From assembly GCA_001898785.1 (NCBI GenBank), contig MKVE01000014.1:77261-133841 (forward strand): a stretch of DNA of 56,581 bases, read 5' to 3'. Every line of letters starts with the position of its first letter. The first letter of the stretch is position 1. Shown in pieces: positions 17,202-26,956 of this stretch. The notes beneath the pieces were generated by a model that saw only the letters and a program-made list of their open reading frames with translations, was not told the DNA's origin and searched no databases. The DNA comes from Chryseobacterium sp. 36-9 (lineage in GTDB: Bacteria > Bacteroidota > Bacteroidia > Flavobacteriales > Weeksellaceae). A program made the position numbers and the translations under genes.

Positions 17202-17225
17202 TTCAATTGTTTTAAAATTGTGCAT

Positions 17226-17251
17226 AAAAAAAGTCCTCCCGAAAGAGGACT
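17226..17251 (-). terminator. Terminator of the GLPGLI gene
   Basis: On the minus strand AGTCCTC pairs with GAGGACT around a 6-base loop and is followed by a run of six or more T. It lies between the GLPGLI stop (17277) and kdsC and argues that kdsC has its own promoter. Confidence 0.85.
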
Positions 17252-17276
17252 ATAAAAATAGTGTTTTATGGATAAA

Positions 17277-18179
17277 CTAAGGATAAAGTGCGGGTTCGAT
17301 TTTATTGTTATTATTTTTGATTTCTTCCTTTTGGTTTTTTTCCATTGCTCTGAGTACTTCCGAAGGATCAGTTACGATCTTTCCATCAATATTAAGCGTT
17401 AACTTCATATTACCTTGTGACAGGATCTGTCGCGTATCTTTTACAGGATCATTTTTATATTCCTTCCACTGCTTTCTGAACTGTTCTTCGGAGACTTCTA
17501 TTTCTTTTCCGCCTGGAACGCCAAAAGTTTTGACAACCATACCGCCCCTTGTACTTCCGATCTCTTCTTTTTCGATTTTTGTCACTTCATCAAACTTTTT
17601 GCTTCCCACAAATTTAAAGCTATGTGTGCCGGTGGCATCTTCCAGCTCCAAAATAAGTCCCGGCAAGCCGTAGAATTTGTATGGTCCATCCTGAAAAGGG
17701 AAATCTTGTGAGAACCAGGCTGTCCAGGTTCGTCCTCCAAAATCTGCGGTGGCTTTCTGAACATCGAATTTGTCAATCTTTTTCTTATCCGGAAGAATTT
17801 TCCACACCACAGGGTGCTCATTTTTTACAGAAAATCTGGAATTTCCGATTCCTGTATGCAATACAACCGAGAAATCCGGATAGGATTTTGAAACCGAAAA
17901 TCCGATCTTTCCGGAATTGCCCCCGCGATAATTAAAATTTGTGGAGCCCATCTGGATTTGTTTTTTGAAGTAGGCATCTCTTGTAGAATCGCTTACAAAT
18001 TTTTGTCTGCTGTAGAAATTGCTTCCGTCTTTTTTAATATCCAGATACATGAGTTCCGTTTCCAGAGAATCTTTTTTTTCCAGGCTGGAAGCGAATTTGT
18101 ATTCGTAAATAATCCTTGTTCCTTGGGCGAATGATAGAACGCTAAGGAAAATACTTAAAATAGATAGTGTTTTTCTCAT
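17277..18179 (-). CDS. GLPGLI family exported protein
   Basis: The 300-residue product has a signal peptide ending SFAQ and the namesake YGLPGLILELED motif near residue 172. The rest is beta-rich with a GGRTWTAWFSQDFPFQDGP block just before it. This family is confined to Bacteroidetes, is probably periplasmic or surface-associated, and has no established function. Its members often sit near TonB-receptor-like genes, as here, but hairpins with T-runs lie on both sides of this gene, so it is probably expressed at a level different from the receptor rather than as a simple operon partner. Confidence 0.88.
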   Translation of the reverse strand: MRKTLSILSIFLSVLSFAQGTRIIYEYKFASSLEKKDSLETELMYLDIKKDGSNFYSRQKFVSDSTRDAYFKKQIQMGSTNFNYRGGNSGKIGFSVSKSYPDFSVVLHTGIGNSRFSVKNEHPVVWKILPDKKKIDKFDVQKATADFGGRTWTAWFSQDFPFQDGPYKFYGLPGLILELEDATGTHSFKFVGSKKFDEVTKIEKEEIGSTRGGMVVKTFGVPGGKEIEVSEEQFRKQWKEYKNDPVKDTRQILSQGNMKLTLNIDGKIVTDPSEVLRAMEKNQKEEIKNNNNKIEPALYP

Positions 18180-18214
18180 ACCTAAAAAATTAGTGATTTA
18201 AAATTATGCAAAAT

Positions 18215-18247
18215 AAAAAGGCAGACAAAAAAATGAACTGCCTTTTT
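18215..18247. terminator. Terminator between receptor-like gene and GLPGLI gene
   Basis: AAAAAGGCAG and CTGCCTTTTT form a perfect 10-base stem with an A-rich 13-base loop, just after the stop of the receptor-like gene (18265). Confidence 0.8.
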
Positions 18248-18264
18248 GCAATTATAAAATAGTG

Positions 18265-21024
18265 TTATTTGAAATTAAATTTTACAGTGAACATGAACTG
18301 GCTTGGGCGGATATCGTATGTTTGGTAAACCGTATTCTGCTGTTCAATGTTGACATTCACGATTTCGTAAACTTTTCTGTTCGTTATATTTAACCATTTT
18401 ACCTCGAAATCAATTTTTTTCTTGACCCAGGTATATTGGTAAGACAAGTCAAAGAAAGGGTTTTTATACGTATTACCTTCTGTCGACGTGACGCTGTTAT
18501 CCCAATTGAATCCAAAAGTATGATTATCGGAAGGATAGATGTATGCAGCCAGATTGTGTGTCCATCCAGAACTTCTTTGAGATGTATTTTGGGTTGCATT
18601 TTCATTTCTATTCCAGTTCATACTGATATTATAATCCACACTCAGCCAGCTAAAATAAGTATTGTTAAACTTGGCGGTCCAGGTCTGTGTGTTGATCTTA
18701 CTTCTGACAGGTTCGTTATTGAAAAAACTGAAAGGATTTGTATCTCTGTTGGTAAAGCTGGTGGAAAGATTACTCTTAAATTTTGGGAAATATTTTCCTA
18801 TCTCTGCACTTTCGGATTGTGTTTTAACCGTATTTGGTATCACCACCAAACCAACTGTTCCCCCTAACCCACTTGTTACAAATGTCTGAGCTATATTTTT
18901 TTTCACAGTTCCGTAATTGTATCTCACATTGAAGAACAAATTATTCAGTGGATTTCTGTATTCTAATCTTGTTCCGATGTTCCTATTAAGGTACTCCGGC
19001 ATTTTTGAGTTGCTGAGATCGCTGACATATCTTCTGGAAAGATTACCGGCAGAAGTCAGCATATTTCCTCCATATAAGAATCCGAAATTTCCGAAATCAT
19101 AATTCTGGCTTGCAAATACCCAATATTTGAAGAAGGACGCAAAATCATAGCTTGCAAAAAACGTCGGCTCAAGTGCTGTTTTCGTTTTATTAGCTGTTTG
19201 ATTGTATAGATTGTCCTGATACTTTATACTATAAAAATTGAATGGAACTGTCAGATTCAAATTCAATCTTTCAGATTTATAATTGATACCAACCTGCGTG
19301 TAAGGCGTAATTTCGTTCCAGTCTGTATTGTTCTGGAATCCACCGTTTGCTGCATCAGTTGCTGTTGGCAAAACCTGATAAGCGTTATTTCGAAGCCCAA
19401 AAAGTTCAGATTTTAAATTGTTAAAGTTTATATTGAGACCTGCTTCCGGCGTAAAGGTCCATTTTCTATAACTGAATCCAACCGATGCTGAATGATTGAC
19501 TTCCAGTGTTTCGGAAAGTGCATATTGCTTATATTTCGAATAAATACCGCCTAAGTTCAAATCACCTTTCAACAATGGGACAAATGCATCCGAATAACTT
19601 GCCGGATCTACAGTCATATTTTGCTTATCTTTCTGGTATTTGAAGTAACTCATCACATTCAGTAATTTATCTTTCCAGGGAACAATAGTGCTTAATGAGT
19701 TTTGGAAACTTCCTGATGGTGATTCAAGAGACTGATTACCTGCAATATGTCCACCTAATGCAGCCGGTCTGTCCACTTGCGAAAGACCATTACTAGAGTT
19801 CCAGAAACCATTCCAGGTTGTAGTATTTTTGAAAAATCCCTTTTTCGCATTTTTAGTAAATATCAATTCGGCCTTGGAAGAATTGGTGTAAAAATTATTA
19901 CTTCTGGATTGTTCGAAAGTCCTGCCTGCTAATTCAGCATCTTTGTGGTCAGCATTATAAACTGTTCTGCTGCGCGAATCTCTTTCTACGTCGTTATAGG
20001 TGTAATTAGCATTAGCTTTCAGTTCCCATTCTTTATTTTTGAAAGGACTTGTCAGTAGATTTGCAGAAAAGAAATGAACATTGTTCAACAGATATCTTTT
20101 CTCCGGAACATCAGGAACACCGGCGGTTTCTATATTCGTCCAGGATTGTTGAGAAGCCTGACTTCTTCTGCCTTCCCAACGGTTTCCGAAACTTAGAAGA
20201 TTACCTTCTTTTTCTACACTTTCACCATTGTTATTAGCTTTATAGTTAACAACCCATTGGTTTTTCTGCCCAAAAAACATTGGCGTCAGTTTCACATTCC
20301 AAAGTAGTGGGCTGAAGCCGGCGCCAATTTCTCCGCGACCGGTCATCGTCACCGATTTTTTCAGCTTGATGTTCAATGCGGCCTGTTCAGATGGCACTTT
20401 ATCTCTCAGGATGCTCACCGGCTGGTGATTCTCAAGAACTTCAACTTTAGAAACGGCATCTTTCGGAAGTGAATTATTAACGGTTCCATAACCACCTTCC
20501 ATGAGATCTTTCCCGTTAACATAAAATTTGTTGATGGCTTCACCCTGGTAAAGTACTGTTCCGTCTTTATTTACTTCAATTCCCGGGATTTTTTTCAGAA
20601 CATCGGCTAGCGTTCTGTCGTTTTTGTTTTCAAAAGACTTAAGATCGTAAGAAATTGTATCACCTTTTTTTGTAATCAGTTTTGTTTTAAGCCTTACTTC
20701 CTGAATTTCAGTTGCCTGAGAATCCATTGAGAAATTCAGCTTTTGGTCTTCGTTTTTTATAGATTGTGTAATTGGCTTCTGATTAAAGGCTTTGATCTTA
20801 AGATCAAGATTATTTTCGGAAGAAGTTACATTCACTTTATATTCGCCTTTGGCATTGGAAATTCCGTAAGCTAGGATGGCATTTTTTCCGGGTTCTTCAA
20901 CAGTTACACTTGCGCTGGCAAGGGGTTTTCCGTCAGAATCTGTTATTACTCCCGAAATTGTCTTTTGCCCAAAAACAACCACTGTGAACATCAGCATAAA
21001 AAGGGCAGATAGAATTCTTTTCAT
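18265..21024 (-). CDS. TonB-dependent receptor-like outer membrane beta-barrel protein
   Basis: The product is about 919 residues. A signal peptide ending VFGQ is followed by a carboxypeptidase-regulatory-like beta-sandwich (about 20-95; ISGVITDSDGKPLASASV), a plug-like region (LADVLKKIPGIEVNKDGTV, KFYVNGKDL) and a long barrel of the outer-membrane beta-barrel type ending in aromatic residues (FMFTVKFNFK). There is no clear TonB box or siderophore motif, and the ligand is unknown; such proteins often serve peptides, glycans or metals. An ATG two codons upstream (21030) is also possible; I prefer 21024 because MKRILSAL is the usual signal-peptide opening. The GLPGLI gene lies downstream beyond a terminator. 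Confidence 0.85.
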   Translation of the reverse strand: MKRILSALFMLMFTVVVFGQKTISGVITDSDGKPLASASVTVEEPGKNAILAYGISNAKGEYKVNVTSSENNLDLKIKAFNQKPITQSIKNEDQKLNFSMDSQATEIQEVRLKTKLITKKGDTISYDLKSFENKNDRTLADVLKKIPGIEVNKDGTVLYQGEAINKFYVNGKDLMEGGYGTVNNSLPKDAVSKVEVLENHQPVSILRDKVPSEQAALNIKLKKSVTMTGRGEIGAGFSPLLWNVKLTPMFFGQKNQWVVNYKANNNGESVEKEGNLLSFGNRWEGRRSQASQQSWTNIETAGVPDVPEKRYLLNNVHFFSANLLTSPFKNKEWELKANANYTYNDVERDSRSRTVYNADHKDAELAGRTFEQSRSNNFYTNSSKAELIFTKNAKKGFFKNTTTWNGFWNSSNGLSQVDRPAALGGHIAGNQSLESPSGSFQNSLSTIVPWKDKLLNVMSYFKYQKDKQNMTVDPASYSDAFVPLLKGDLNLGGIYSKYKQYALSETLEVNHSASVGFSYRKWTFTPEAGLNINFNNLKSELFGLRNNAYQVLPTATDAANGGFQNNTDWNEITPYTQVGINYKSERLNLNLTVPFNFYSIKYQDNLYNQTANKTKTALEPTFFASYDFASFFKYWVFASQNYDFGNFGFLYGGNMLTSAGNLSRRYVSDLSNSKMPEYLNRNIGTRLEYRNPLNNLFFNVRYNYGTVKKNIAQTFVTSGLGGTVGLVVIPNTVKTQSESAEIGKYFPKFKSNLSTSFTNRDTNPFSFFNNEPVRSKINTQTWTAKFNNTYFSWLSVDYNISMNWNRNENATQNTSQRSSGWTHNLAAYIYPSDNHTFGFNWDNSVTSTEGNTYKNPFFDLSYQYTWVKKKIDFEVKWLNITNRKVYEIVNVNIEQQNTVYQTYDIRPSQFMFTVKFNFK

Positions 21025-21228
21025 AGTCATTAATTATATCACTAAAATGTTAGTAGATAAAATTTAAAAAATGTTACAAACTTTTTATTGGAGTTTAAAA
21101 ATTTGATTAAGTTAAAATCTATGCTCAATATGCAGTTTGATAATAACCATTTATAAAATGAATGAATTCTATTTATAATTGTTATAAATAACAATGCGCT
21201 TTTTTTCTCACAGTAGATTAAAAATTAA

Positions 21229-21236
21229 TAAATTTG
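21229..21236 (+). promoter_or_regulatory. -7 box for the cupin/JmjC gene
   Basis: TAAATTTG fits TAnnTTTG and ends 20 bases before the start codon at 21257. A -33 TTG is not present at the right distance; a run of T occupies that position. Confidence 0.45.
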
Positions 21237-21256
21237 TCGCTTAATATTACATTAAC

Positions 21257-22138
21257 ATGGGAATTATTCTTAAACCTATTGACATTGTAGATGATATCAC
21301 CAAAGAAGAGTTCTTTGAAAAATACCTGAAGCCACGCAAACCTGTGGTAATAAAAAATATGGCAAGGAAATGGCCGGCTTATCAAAAGTGGACTATGGAC
21401 TATATGAAGCAGACTGTTGGTGATGTAGAAGTTCCTTTGTATGATAGCTCAAAAGCAGATCCGGCGGCACCGATCAATGCTTCTGCTGCAAAAATGAAAT
21501 TTGCGGATTATATAGATTTGATAGAAAAAGAACCAACAGATCTCAGGATTTTCTTATTCGATCCTATAAAACAAGCGCCTAAATTATTAGATGATTATAT
21601 TTTTCCAAAAGATTTGATGGGAGGTTTCTTGGATAAGTATCCTAATATGTTTTTCGGAGGAAAAGGATCTGTGACATTTCTTCATTATGACATAGATATG
21701 GCGCATATTTTCCACACCCATTTCAACGGGAGAAAACACATTTTGCTTTTCGATTACAAATGGAAAGACAGATTATACCAGATTCCGTACGCCACTTATG
21801 CATTAGAAGATTATGATATTGAAAATCCGGATTTCAGTAAGTTTCCGGCTTTGGATGGAGTAGAAGGTATCGAATGTTTCCTGGAACACGGTGATACGCT
21901 TTTTATGCCTACAGGTTGGTGGCACTGGATGAAATATCTGGACGGCAGTTTCTCGATCTCTTTGAGAGCCTGGGACAAAAGTTGGGCAGTAAAAGCACAT
22001 TCCCTTTGGAATCTGACGGTTCAGAGGAACTTTGACAACTTTATGAAACGAAATTTCAAAGCCAAATATATGAATTGGAAAGAGAAAAAAGCTATCGAGA
22101 GGGCTAATTACGCTTTGAAAAGAGGTTTGCCAAGATAA
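21257..22138 (+). CDS. JmjC/cupin_8 family Fe(II)- and 2-oxoglutarate-type oxygenase
   Basis: The 293-residue protein has the double-stranded beta-helix pattern of cupin_8 proteins. It opens with PRKPVVIKNMARKWPAYQKW, has the iron motif His143-x-Asp145 (FLHYDID) and the second His223 in GDTLFMPTGWWHWM, and SLRAW after it. Relatives hydroxylate ribosomal proteins or other proteins, or small molecules, using Fe(II) and 2-oxoglutarate. The substrate here is not evident. It is a single gene with its own -7 box and a shared terminator with gdhA. The basic C-terminal helix (KAKYMNWKEKKAIERA) could contact a nucleic acid or a ribosome; that is a guess. Confidence 0.85.
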   Translation: MGIILKPIDIVDDITKEEFFEKYLKPRKPVVIKNMARKWPAYQKWTMDYMKQTVGDVEVPLYDSSKADPAAPINASAAKMKFADYIDLIEKEPTDLRIFLFDPIKQAPKLLDDYIFPKDLMGGFLDKYPNMFFGGKGSVTFLHYDIDMAHIFHTHFNGRKHILLFDYKWKDRLYQIPYATYALEDYDIENPDFSKFPALDGVEGIECFLEHGDTLFMPTGWWHWMKYLDGSFSISLRAWDKSWAVKAHSLWNLTVQRNFDNFMKRNFKAKYMNWKEKKAIERANYALKRGLPR

Positions 22139-22154
22139 AATCTTTTAAATAAAA

Positions 22155-22179
22155 AAAGCAGCTAAATCTTAGCTGCTTT
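22155..22179. terminator. Bidirectional terminator
   Basis: AAAGCAGCTAA and TTAGCTGCTTT form an 11-base stem with a 3-base loop ATC between the convergent stops at 22138 and 22201. Confidence 0.9.
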
Positions 22180-22200
22180 CATTTTTTATATAAGTATGGT

Positions 22201-23559
22201 TTAAACCACACCCTGAGCCAGCATTGCTTCAGCAACTTTTACGAAACCGGCAATATTAGCACCTTTTACATAGTTTACATACCCGTCCTCTTCTTTACCA
22301 TAATCTCTACATGCTTTGTGGATACCGATCATGATTTCTTTCAGTCTTGCATCCACTTCTTCAGAAGTCCAGTTCAATCTGATAGAGTTTTGTGTCATTT
22401 CCAAGCCGGAAGTAGCAACACCACCAGCATTAGAAGCTTTACCAGGTGAAAACAACACTTTATTATCTAGGAAATAGTTGATTGCATCAAGAGTTGAAGG
22501 CATATTAGCCGCCTCCGTTACACAAAGACAGCCATTTGCAACCAAAGCTTTTGCATCGTCAAGATCCAGTTCGTTTTGAGTTGCGGAAGGGAATGCAATA
22601 TCACATTTCACTTCCCAAGGTCTTTTTCCTGCAAAAAATTGTGCTTCAGGATATTTTTTAGCATAATCTTCAGCTCTGTTATTGCCGGAAGCTCTAAGTT
22701 CCAGAAGGTAATCAATTTTTTCTCCAGAGATTCCGTCTTTATCATAGATATAACCATCCGGACCAGAGATTGTCACTACTTTTCCTCCAAGATCATTTAT
22801 TTTTTTGATAACACCCCAAGCCACATTCCCGAATCCTGATACAACAGCTGTTTTACCTGCAATGGACTCATTGATGGTTTTCAGCATTTGCTCAGCAAAG
22901 TAAACCACACCATAACCGGTTGCTTCTGGTCTGATCAAAGATCCACCGTAAGCCAGACCTTTTCCTGTCAATACTCCGGTAAACTCATTTCTGATTTTTT
23001 TGTACTGACCAAAAAGGTATCCGATCTCTCTTGCGCCAACGCCGATATCACCAGCCGGGACATCAGTTTCAGGGCCGATATGTTTGCAAAGCTCTGTCAT
23101 AAAAGCCTGGCAGAATCTCATGATTTCCATATCAGATTTCCCTTGAGGATCAAAATCAGAACCTCCTTTTCCACCACCCATTGGAAGTGTTGTCAAACTA
23201 TTTTTGAAAACTTGCTCAAAAGCCAAGAATTTAAGTACACTAAGGTTTACAGTCGGATGGAATCTGATCCCGCCTTTGTATGGACCAATCGCAGAATTCA
23301 TCTGGATTCTGAACCCTCTGTTGACCTGGATTTCTCCTTTATCATCAATCCAAGGAACACGGAAAATGATTACTCTTTCCGGTTCAGCCATTCTCTCTAG
23401 GAGCTTCATTCCGGTATATTCTTTTTTAGTGGCGATGAAAGGGATTACAGTTACTGCAACTTCTTTTACTGCCTGAATAAATTCTGGTTCGTTAGGATTT
23501 TTGGCTTCGATTTTTGCCATAAATTCCTGAATCTTTTGCTCAACGTTATAGTGTTCCAT
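22201..23559 (-). CDS. gdhA: NADP-specific glutamate dehydrogenase
   Basis: It makes glutamate from 2-oxoglutarate and ammonium with NADPH. The 452-residue length matches the hexameric small GDH class. Substrate-binding KGGIRFHP (near 95-102), the catalytic lysine 131 in PMGGGKGGSDFDPQGK, and the Rossmann motif SGFGNVAWG near 240 are present; the PMGGGKGGSDFDP form is typical of NADP-specific enzymes. A full-consensus promoter lies 20 bases upstream. It is monocistronic, facing the cupin gene. Confidence 0.96.
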   Translation of the reverse strand: MEHYNVEQKIQEFMAKIEAKNPNEPEFIQAVKEVAVTVIPFIATKKEYTGMKLLERMAEPERVIIFRVPWIDDKGEIQVNRGFRIQMNSAIGPYKGGIRFHPTVNLSVLKFLAFEQVFKNSLTTLPMGGGKGGSDFDPQGKSDMEIMRFCQAFMTELCKHIGPETDVPAGDIGVGAREIGYLFGQYKKIRNEFTGVLTGKGLAYGGSLIRPEATGYGVVYFAEQMLKTINESIAGKTAVVSGFGNVAWGVIKKINDLGGKVVTISGPDGYIYDKDGISGEKIDYLLELRASGNNRAEDYAKKYPEAQFFAGKRPWEVKCDIAFPSATQNELDLDDAKALVANGCLCVTEAANMPSTLDAINYFLDNKVLFSPGKASNAGGVATSGLEMTQNSIRLNWTSEEVDARLKEIMIGIHKACRDYGKEEDGYVNYVKGANIAGFVKVAEAMLAQGVV

Positions 23560-23578
23560 TATTCTATAATTATGACAA

Positions 23579-23608
23579 CAAATTTAATTTTATTTTCGAA
23601 TTTCGCAA
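23579..23608 (-). promoter_or_regulatory. Bacteroidetes-type promoter for gdhA
   Basis: On the minus strand TTG (23608-23606), 19 bases, then TAAATTTG (23586-23579) match the consensus, 20 bases from the gdhA start codon. Confidence 0.75.
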
Positions 23609-23742
23609 GTAATATTTTGATTTTTATTGAAAATTTAAGGATATTGACTTAATTTTTTGCTTAATGTATAATTACATATTTTGCGTTAAGAATTTTTGAA
23701 GTTAATGTTAATTTATTTCAAGTTTTCGAAACGTTGTTTTTA

Positions 23743-24849
23743 CTAATTTATTTGATATAGCCTTCCGGAAAGACATTTTATGTAGCCATAGATCTCCAAA
23801 TCCAAAAGAATTGGTAAAAGCTTATGATGCAGAATGTTAGTTTTGTCTGCAATCTCATCCAGTGAAATTGATTTTTCCTGGGTAATAATGCCGAGGATTA
23901 ACTGATGTTCTTTCTTGTCGGGATCTAATTTTATCATCGGTTCTTCTTTAGGAAAGAGTTCCGGTTGAATGGTAATATTCAGATTTTGAATTAATGTTTT
24001 GATGTCAACAATAGCTTCCGCTTTGTTTATTGCAATAAGTTGATTACAGCCTTGACTGTACTGATCGGTAATTTTTCCTGGAAGCGCAAAAACATCACGG
24101 TTATAACCATTCGCATAATTAACAGTTGTCATAGACCCGCCGCCATAAGCCGTTTCCACAACTATAAGATGAGGTGCAAATCCTGCGATAATTCTGTTTC
24201 TCTGTAAGAAATTTTCTCTGCTGATGTTATCGAAACTAGTGTATTCTGAGATTAAAGCACCATTGTTATCTAAAATTCTTTTGGCTAAATTTTTATTAGA
24301 GGAAGGATAAATTGTTTTGAGACTTTGTGCCAGAACCGCAATTGTAGGAATTTCATTTTTAAGTGATTCCTCGTGGACACAAGTGTCTGCGCCCAATGCC
24401 AAACCACTGATGGTGCAGATTTTTGTGTTAGTTAATTCGGACAATAGATCCTGAATAAACTGTTTGCCATAGGATGTCAGCTTCCTGGTGCCGACAATGC
24501 TGACAGGGTTATGATCAGAATTTAAATTGCCTTTGCAGAATAAAATGACCGGCGCATCATCACAGTTCAACAGCTGTCTTGGATACGAATCTTCATTTTG
24601 AGAAACGATTTTAATATCATGCTTTTCGCAAAATTTAATTTCCTTCTCTGCAACAATCAGGAATTCTTTTTTACCGATATCCCGGGTAATATTTTTACCG
24701 ATACCGAAAATGGATTGAAGATTTTTTGGGGAAGATTCCCAAACCTGTTTAGCAGAGCCAATATTTTTTATCAGTTTACGCAGATTGGAATTGCCAATGT
24801 TTTTGCATTGCTTAAGCGCAAGGATGTAAAGATATTCTTCGGAAAACAT
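23743..24849 (-). CDS. dprA: DNA-processing protein DprA
   Basis: DprA binds incoming single-stranded DNA during natural transformation and loads RecA. The 368-residue protein has an N-terminal helix-hairpin-helix-like region (to about 75), the extended Rossmann core with VGTRKLTSYG, SGLALGAD, FLQRNRIIAG and GGGSMTT, and a C-terminal winged-helix domain (about 305-368, SLDEIADKTNI). All core DNA-binding motifs are intact. It follows the second rhomboid gene by 30 bases and is probably co-transcribed with it. Other competence genes are not in view. Confidence 0.93.
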   Translation of the reverse strand: MFSEEYLYILALKQCKNIGNSNLRKLIKNIGSAKQVWESSPKNLQSIFGIGKNITRDIGKKEFLIVAEKEIKFCEKHDIKIVSQNEDSYPRQLLNCDDAPVILFCKGNLNSDHNPVSIVGTRKLTSYGKQFIQDLLSELTNTKICTISGLALGADTCVHEESLKNEIPTIAVLAQSLKTIYPSSNKNLAKRILDNNGALISEYTSFDNISRENFLQRNRIIAGFAPHLIVVETAYGGGSMTTVNYANGYNRDVFALPGKITDQYSQGCNQLIAINKAEAIVDIKTLIQNLNITIQPELFPKEEPMIKLDPDKKEHQLILGIITQEKSISLDEIADKTNILHHKLLPILLDLEIYGYIKCLSGRLYQIN

Positions 24850-24879
24850 AATTCATTTGTGTTTTCTACGAATATAAAA

Positions 24880-25656
24880 CTATTTTTCTTTTCTACGAAT
24901 CTCGTCCAGGTATTCCCAAATATTTTCCTGCTTCAGTTGAGGAAGTTCTTCAAAATCTTCGGGATGATTAGCGATATATTCCTGCCACATTTTATCGTCT
25001 CTTTCGCTATAATAATTAGGATATTCCCAAATGAATTTTCTTTTTTTTTCTTCACCGATTTTTCTGAAAATAACGGCTAATAAAATCCCTGTAATACTGC
25101 CAGCCAAATGAGACTGCCAACTGATCTTGCTCGGTTCCTGTAATTGAGAAAAAAATTCTTCCGGAAAAATTCCCCAAATCAGACTGCCGTAATATAGTGC
25201 AACAACAAGTGATACCGTCAGCAATTTCATATTCCAGCGAAAAACACCACTGAAAAAAATAAAAAAAGCCAGCATATAAACTAATCCGCTTGCACCAATG
25301 ATACAGTTGTAATTCCATTGCCCGGTTGTGATATCAATTGGTGGTAACATCCAGACCAATAATCCGGAAGCAATCCAACCAATCAGAAAAATTCTAAAAG
25401 CGATTTTCGGATAAAATTCAAAAAGTAAAAATAATAGAATTGCTATCGGCATGGAGTTGCTGACAATGTGGTCAAGATTGCCATGTAACAGGGGCGCAAA
25501 GATAACTCCCTTCAGCCCTTGCGGTAATAATGGAATGATTGCTCCGTTACAGCCTTCGAAAAATCCAAGATTCTGAAGCATAAAACAACTCCACATGAGT
25601 CCCAGCATAATTATTGGAACCAAGAAAGACCTTAGATTTAAAGATTTTAAAAACAT
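24880..25656 (-). CDS. Rhomboid family intramembrane serine protease (second copy)
   Basis: About 258 residues and six hydrophobic segments. The active-site serine is in IGASGLVYML and the histidine in SHLAGSITGIL; the HGNLDHIVSNS motif of TM2 is present. A cytoplasmic acidic tail of about 55 residues follows the last helix (WEYPNYYSERDDKMW), which the first rhomboid lacks. I chose the ATG at 25656; an in-frame GTG at 25671 would add five residues. It shares a transcript with dprA. Substrate unknown; the two rhomboids are too different to be a recent duplication. Confidence 0.87.
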   Translation of the reverse strand: MFLKSLNLRSFLVPIIMLGLMWSCFMLQNLGFFEGCNGAIIPLLPQGLKGVIFAPLLHGNLDHIVSNSMPIAILLFLLFEFYPKIAFRIFLIGWIASGLLVWMLPPIDITTGQWNYNCIIGASGLVYMLAFFIFFSGVFRWNMKLLTVSLVVALYYGSLIWGIFPEEFFSQLQEPSKISWQSHLAGSITGILLAVIFRKIGEEKKRKFIWEYPNYYSERDDKMWQEYIANHPEDFEELPQLKQENIWEYLDEIRRKEK

Positions 25657-25774
25657 TAATTTTAAGTTCACAATTTTACAGCCAATTTCCGGAAGAGGTA
25701 ATTTTGTCTGTAAAAAACTGCATGATCAATAAGAATTTGGTTATAAAGTCAGATTTTAGAAAATTTAGTTTTAT

Positions 25775-25782
25775 TATTTTTG
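25775..25782 (+). promoter_or_regulatory. -7 box for the first DUF3078 gene
   Basis: TATTTTTG fits TAnnTTTG, 17 bases before the ATG at 25800; no TTG at the -33 distance. Confidence 0.45.
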
Positions 25783-25799
25783 TTCAAAATTAGGTGTTA

Positions 25800-26909
25800 A
25801 TGAAAAAGGTATTGGCGTTATTTTGTGTTGTGTTTGGCTTTTTGTCACAAGCTCAAATTACTGGTTATCAGAAAATAATTGATTCGATTAATCAAAAAAA
25901 ATGGGATTCGACAGCAATAGATCTCGACAGTCTTGCCAATCCGAGAATCATTGATATAAGATCTATTAAGAAAGATTCTGTAAAAATTACCAATAATGTG
26001 GTAATTATTCCGAACAATAATGATGCAAGTCCATTAACACCATCATCTATTTTAACGTTGCCAACTTTGAAACGTTGGTTTGTATTTGGACAGAATAGTT
26101 TGGTTTTCAATCAGTCATCATTTGCAAACTGGTATGCCGGAGGAAACAATAATATCGGCATTATCGGAAAAGCGAACTATAATATCGTTTATAAAAAAGA
26201 TAAACATTACCTGGATAATAATATCCAATTGGGTTATGGTTTTGTATCATCTACAGGCCAATCTACAAGAAAAACAGATGATTACATTAATATCATGACC
26301 AATTACGGCTACGAGTTAGCTCAGCATTATTATTTGTCAACAGGTTTTCAGTTTCTGTCACAGTTCACAGCGGGATATAATTATTCCAACACGCATGATC
26401 CGGTTTTTGATGACAGGATTTCAAAATTTATGGCACCGGGTTATCTTAATTTGGGTATCGGTGTCTCTTATAATCCGAATGAGAATTTTCAGGTCATTCT
26501 AAGACCGGTGAATGGAAAATTTACTTTTGTTTTGGATAAGAAATTACAATTTGCCGGTAATTATGGTTTGGAAAGAGACGGACAAAGCCTGCGGGCTGAA
26601 CTTGGTGCAATGTTGAATGTTCTTTATAAAATTAAACTATTCAAAGATGCCACTTACATTAATCAAATTAATTTCTTTACCAATTATCTTCAGCATTCTG
26701 AGAGAGTTGATATCAATTACAGCGGAAGCCTCAATCTGAAATTTAACAAATATATTACAACAGTCGTAACTCTTGATCTGATGTATGACCACGATCAGAT
26801 CCAAAAACTACAGAGAAAACAAACCCTTGGAGTCGGAATTACATATAATCTGGGATATAAAATAGAGCGGGACAACAAAACCGGTGTTATCAAGCCTTTC
26901 GTAAACTAA
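25800..26909 (+). CDS. DUF3078 domain protein (outer-membrane barrel-like), copy 1
   Basis: The 369-residue product has a signal peptide ending SQAQ, a polar region of about 65 residues, then a DUF3078 domain that reads like a small outer-membrane beta-barrel: QSSFANWYAGGNNNIG, ISKFMAPGYLNLGIGVSYNP, GKFTFVLDKKLQFAGNYG and alternating aromatic strands to the end. Function is unknown for the family. The ATG at 25800 is preferred over the GTG at 25794. Copy 2 follows after 47 bases and is similar along its full length from residue 85 on, which points to tandem duplication. Confidence 0.85.
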   Translation: MKKVLALFCVVFGFLSQAQITGYQKIIDSINQKKWDSTAIDLDSLANPRIIDIRSIKKDSVKITNNVVIIPNNNDASPLTPSSILTLPTLKRWFVFGQNSLVFNQSSFANWYAGGNNNIGIIGKANYNIVYKKDKHYLDNNIQLGYGFVSSTGQSTRKTDDYINIMTNYGYELAQHYYLSTGFQFLSQFTAGYNYSNTHDPVFDDRISKFMAPGYLNLGIGVSYNPNENFQVILRPVNGKFTFVLDKKLQFAGNYGLERDGQSLRAELGAMLNVLYKIKLFKDATYINQINFFTNYLQHSERVDINYSGSLNLKFNKYITTVVTLDLMYDHDQIQKLQRKQTLGVGITYNLGYKIERDNKTGVIKPFVN

Positions 26910-26927
26910 ATCATTCTTCTATTTTAT

Positions 26928-26935
26928 TATATTTG
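26928..26935 (+). promoter_or_regulatory. -7 box for the second DUF3078 gene
   Basis: TATATTTG fits TAnnTTTG and lies 21 bases before the ATG at 26957, so copy 2 may be transcribed separately as well as by read-through. Confidence 0.45.
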
Positions 26936-26956
26936 TTTAACCAAAAACAAATAAAT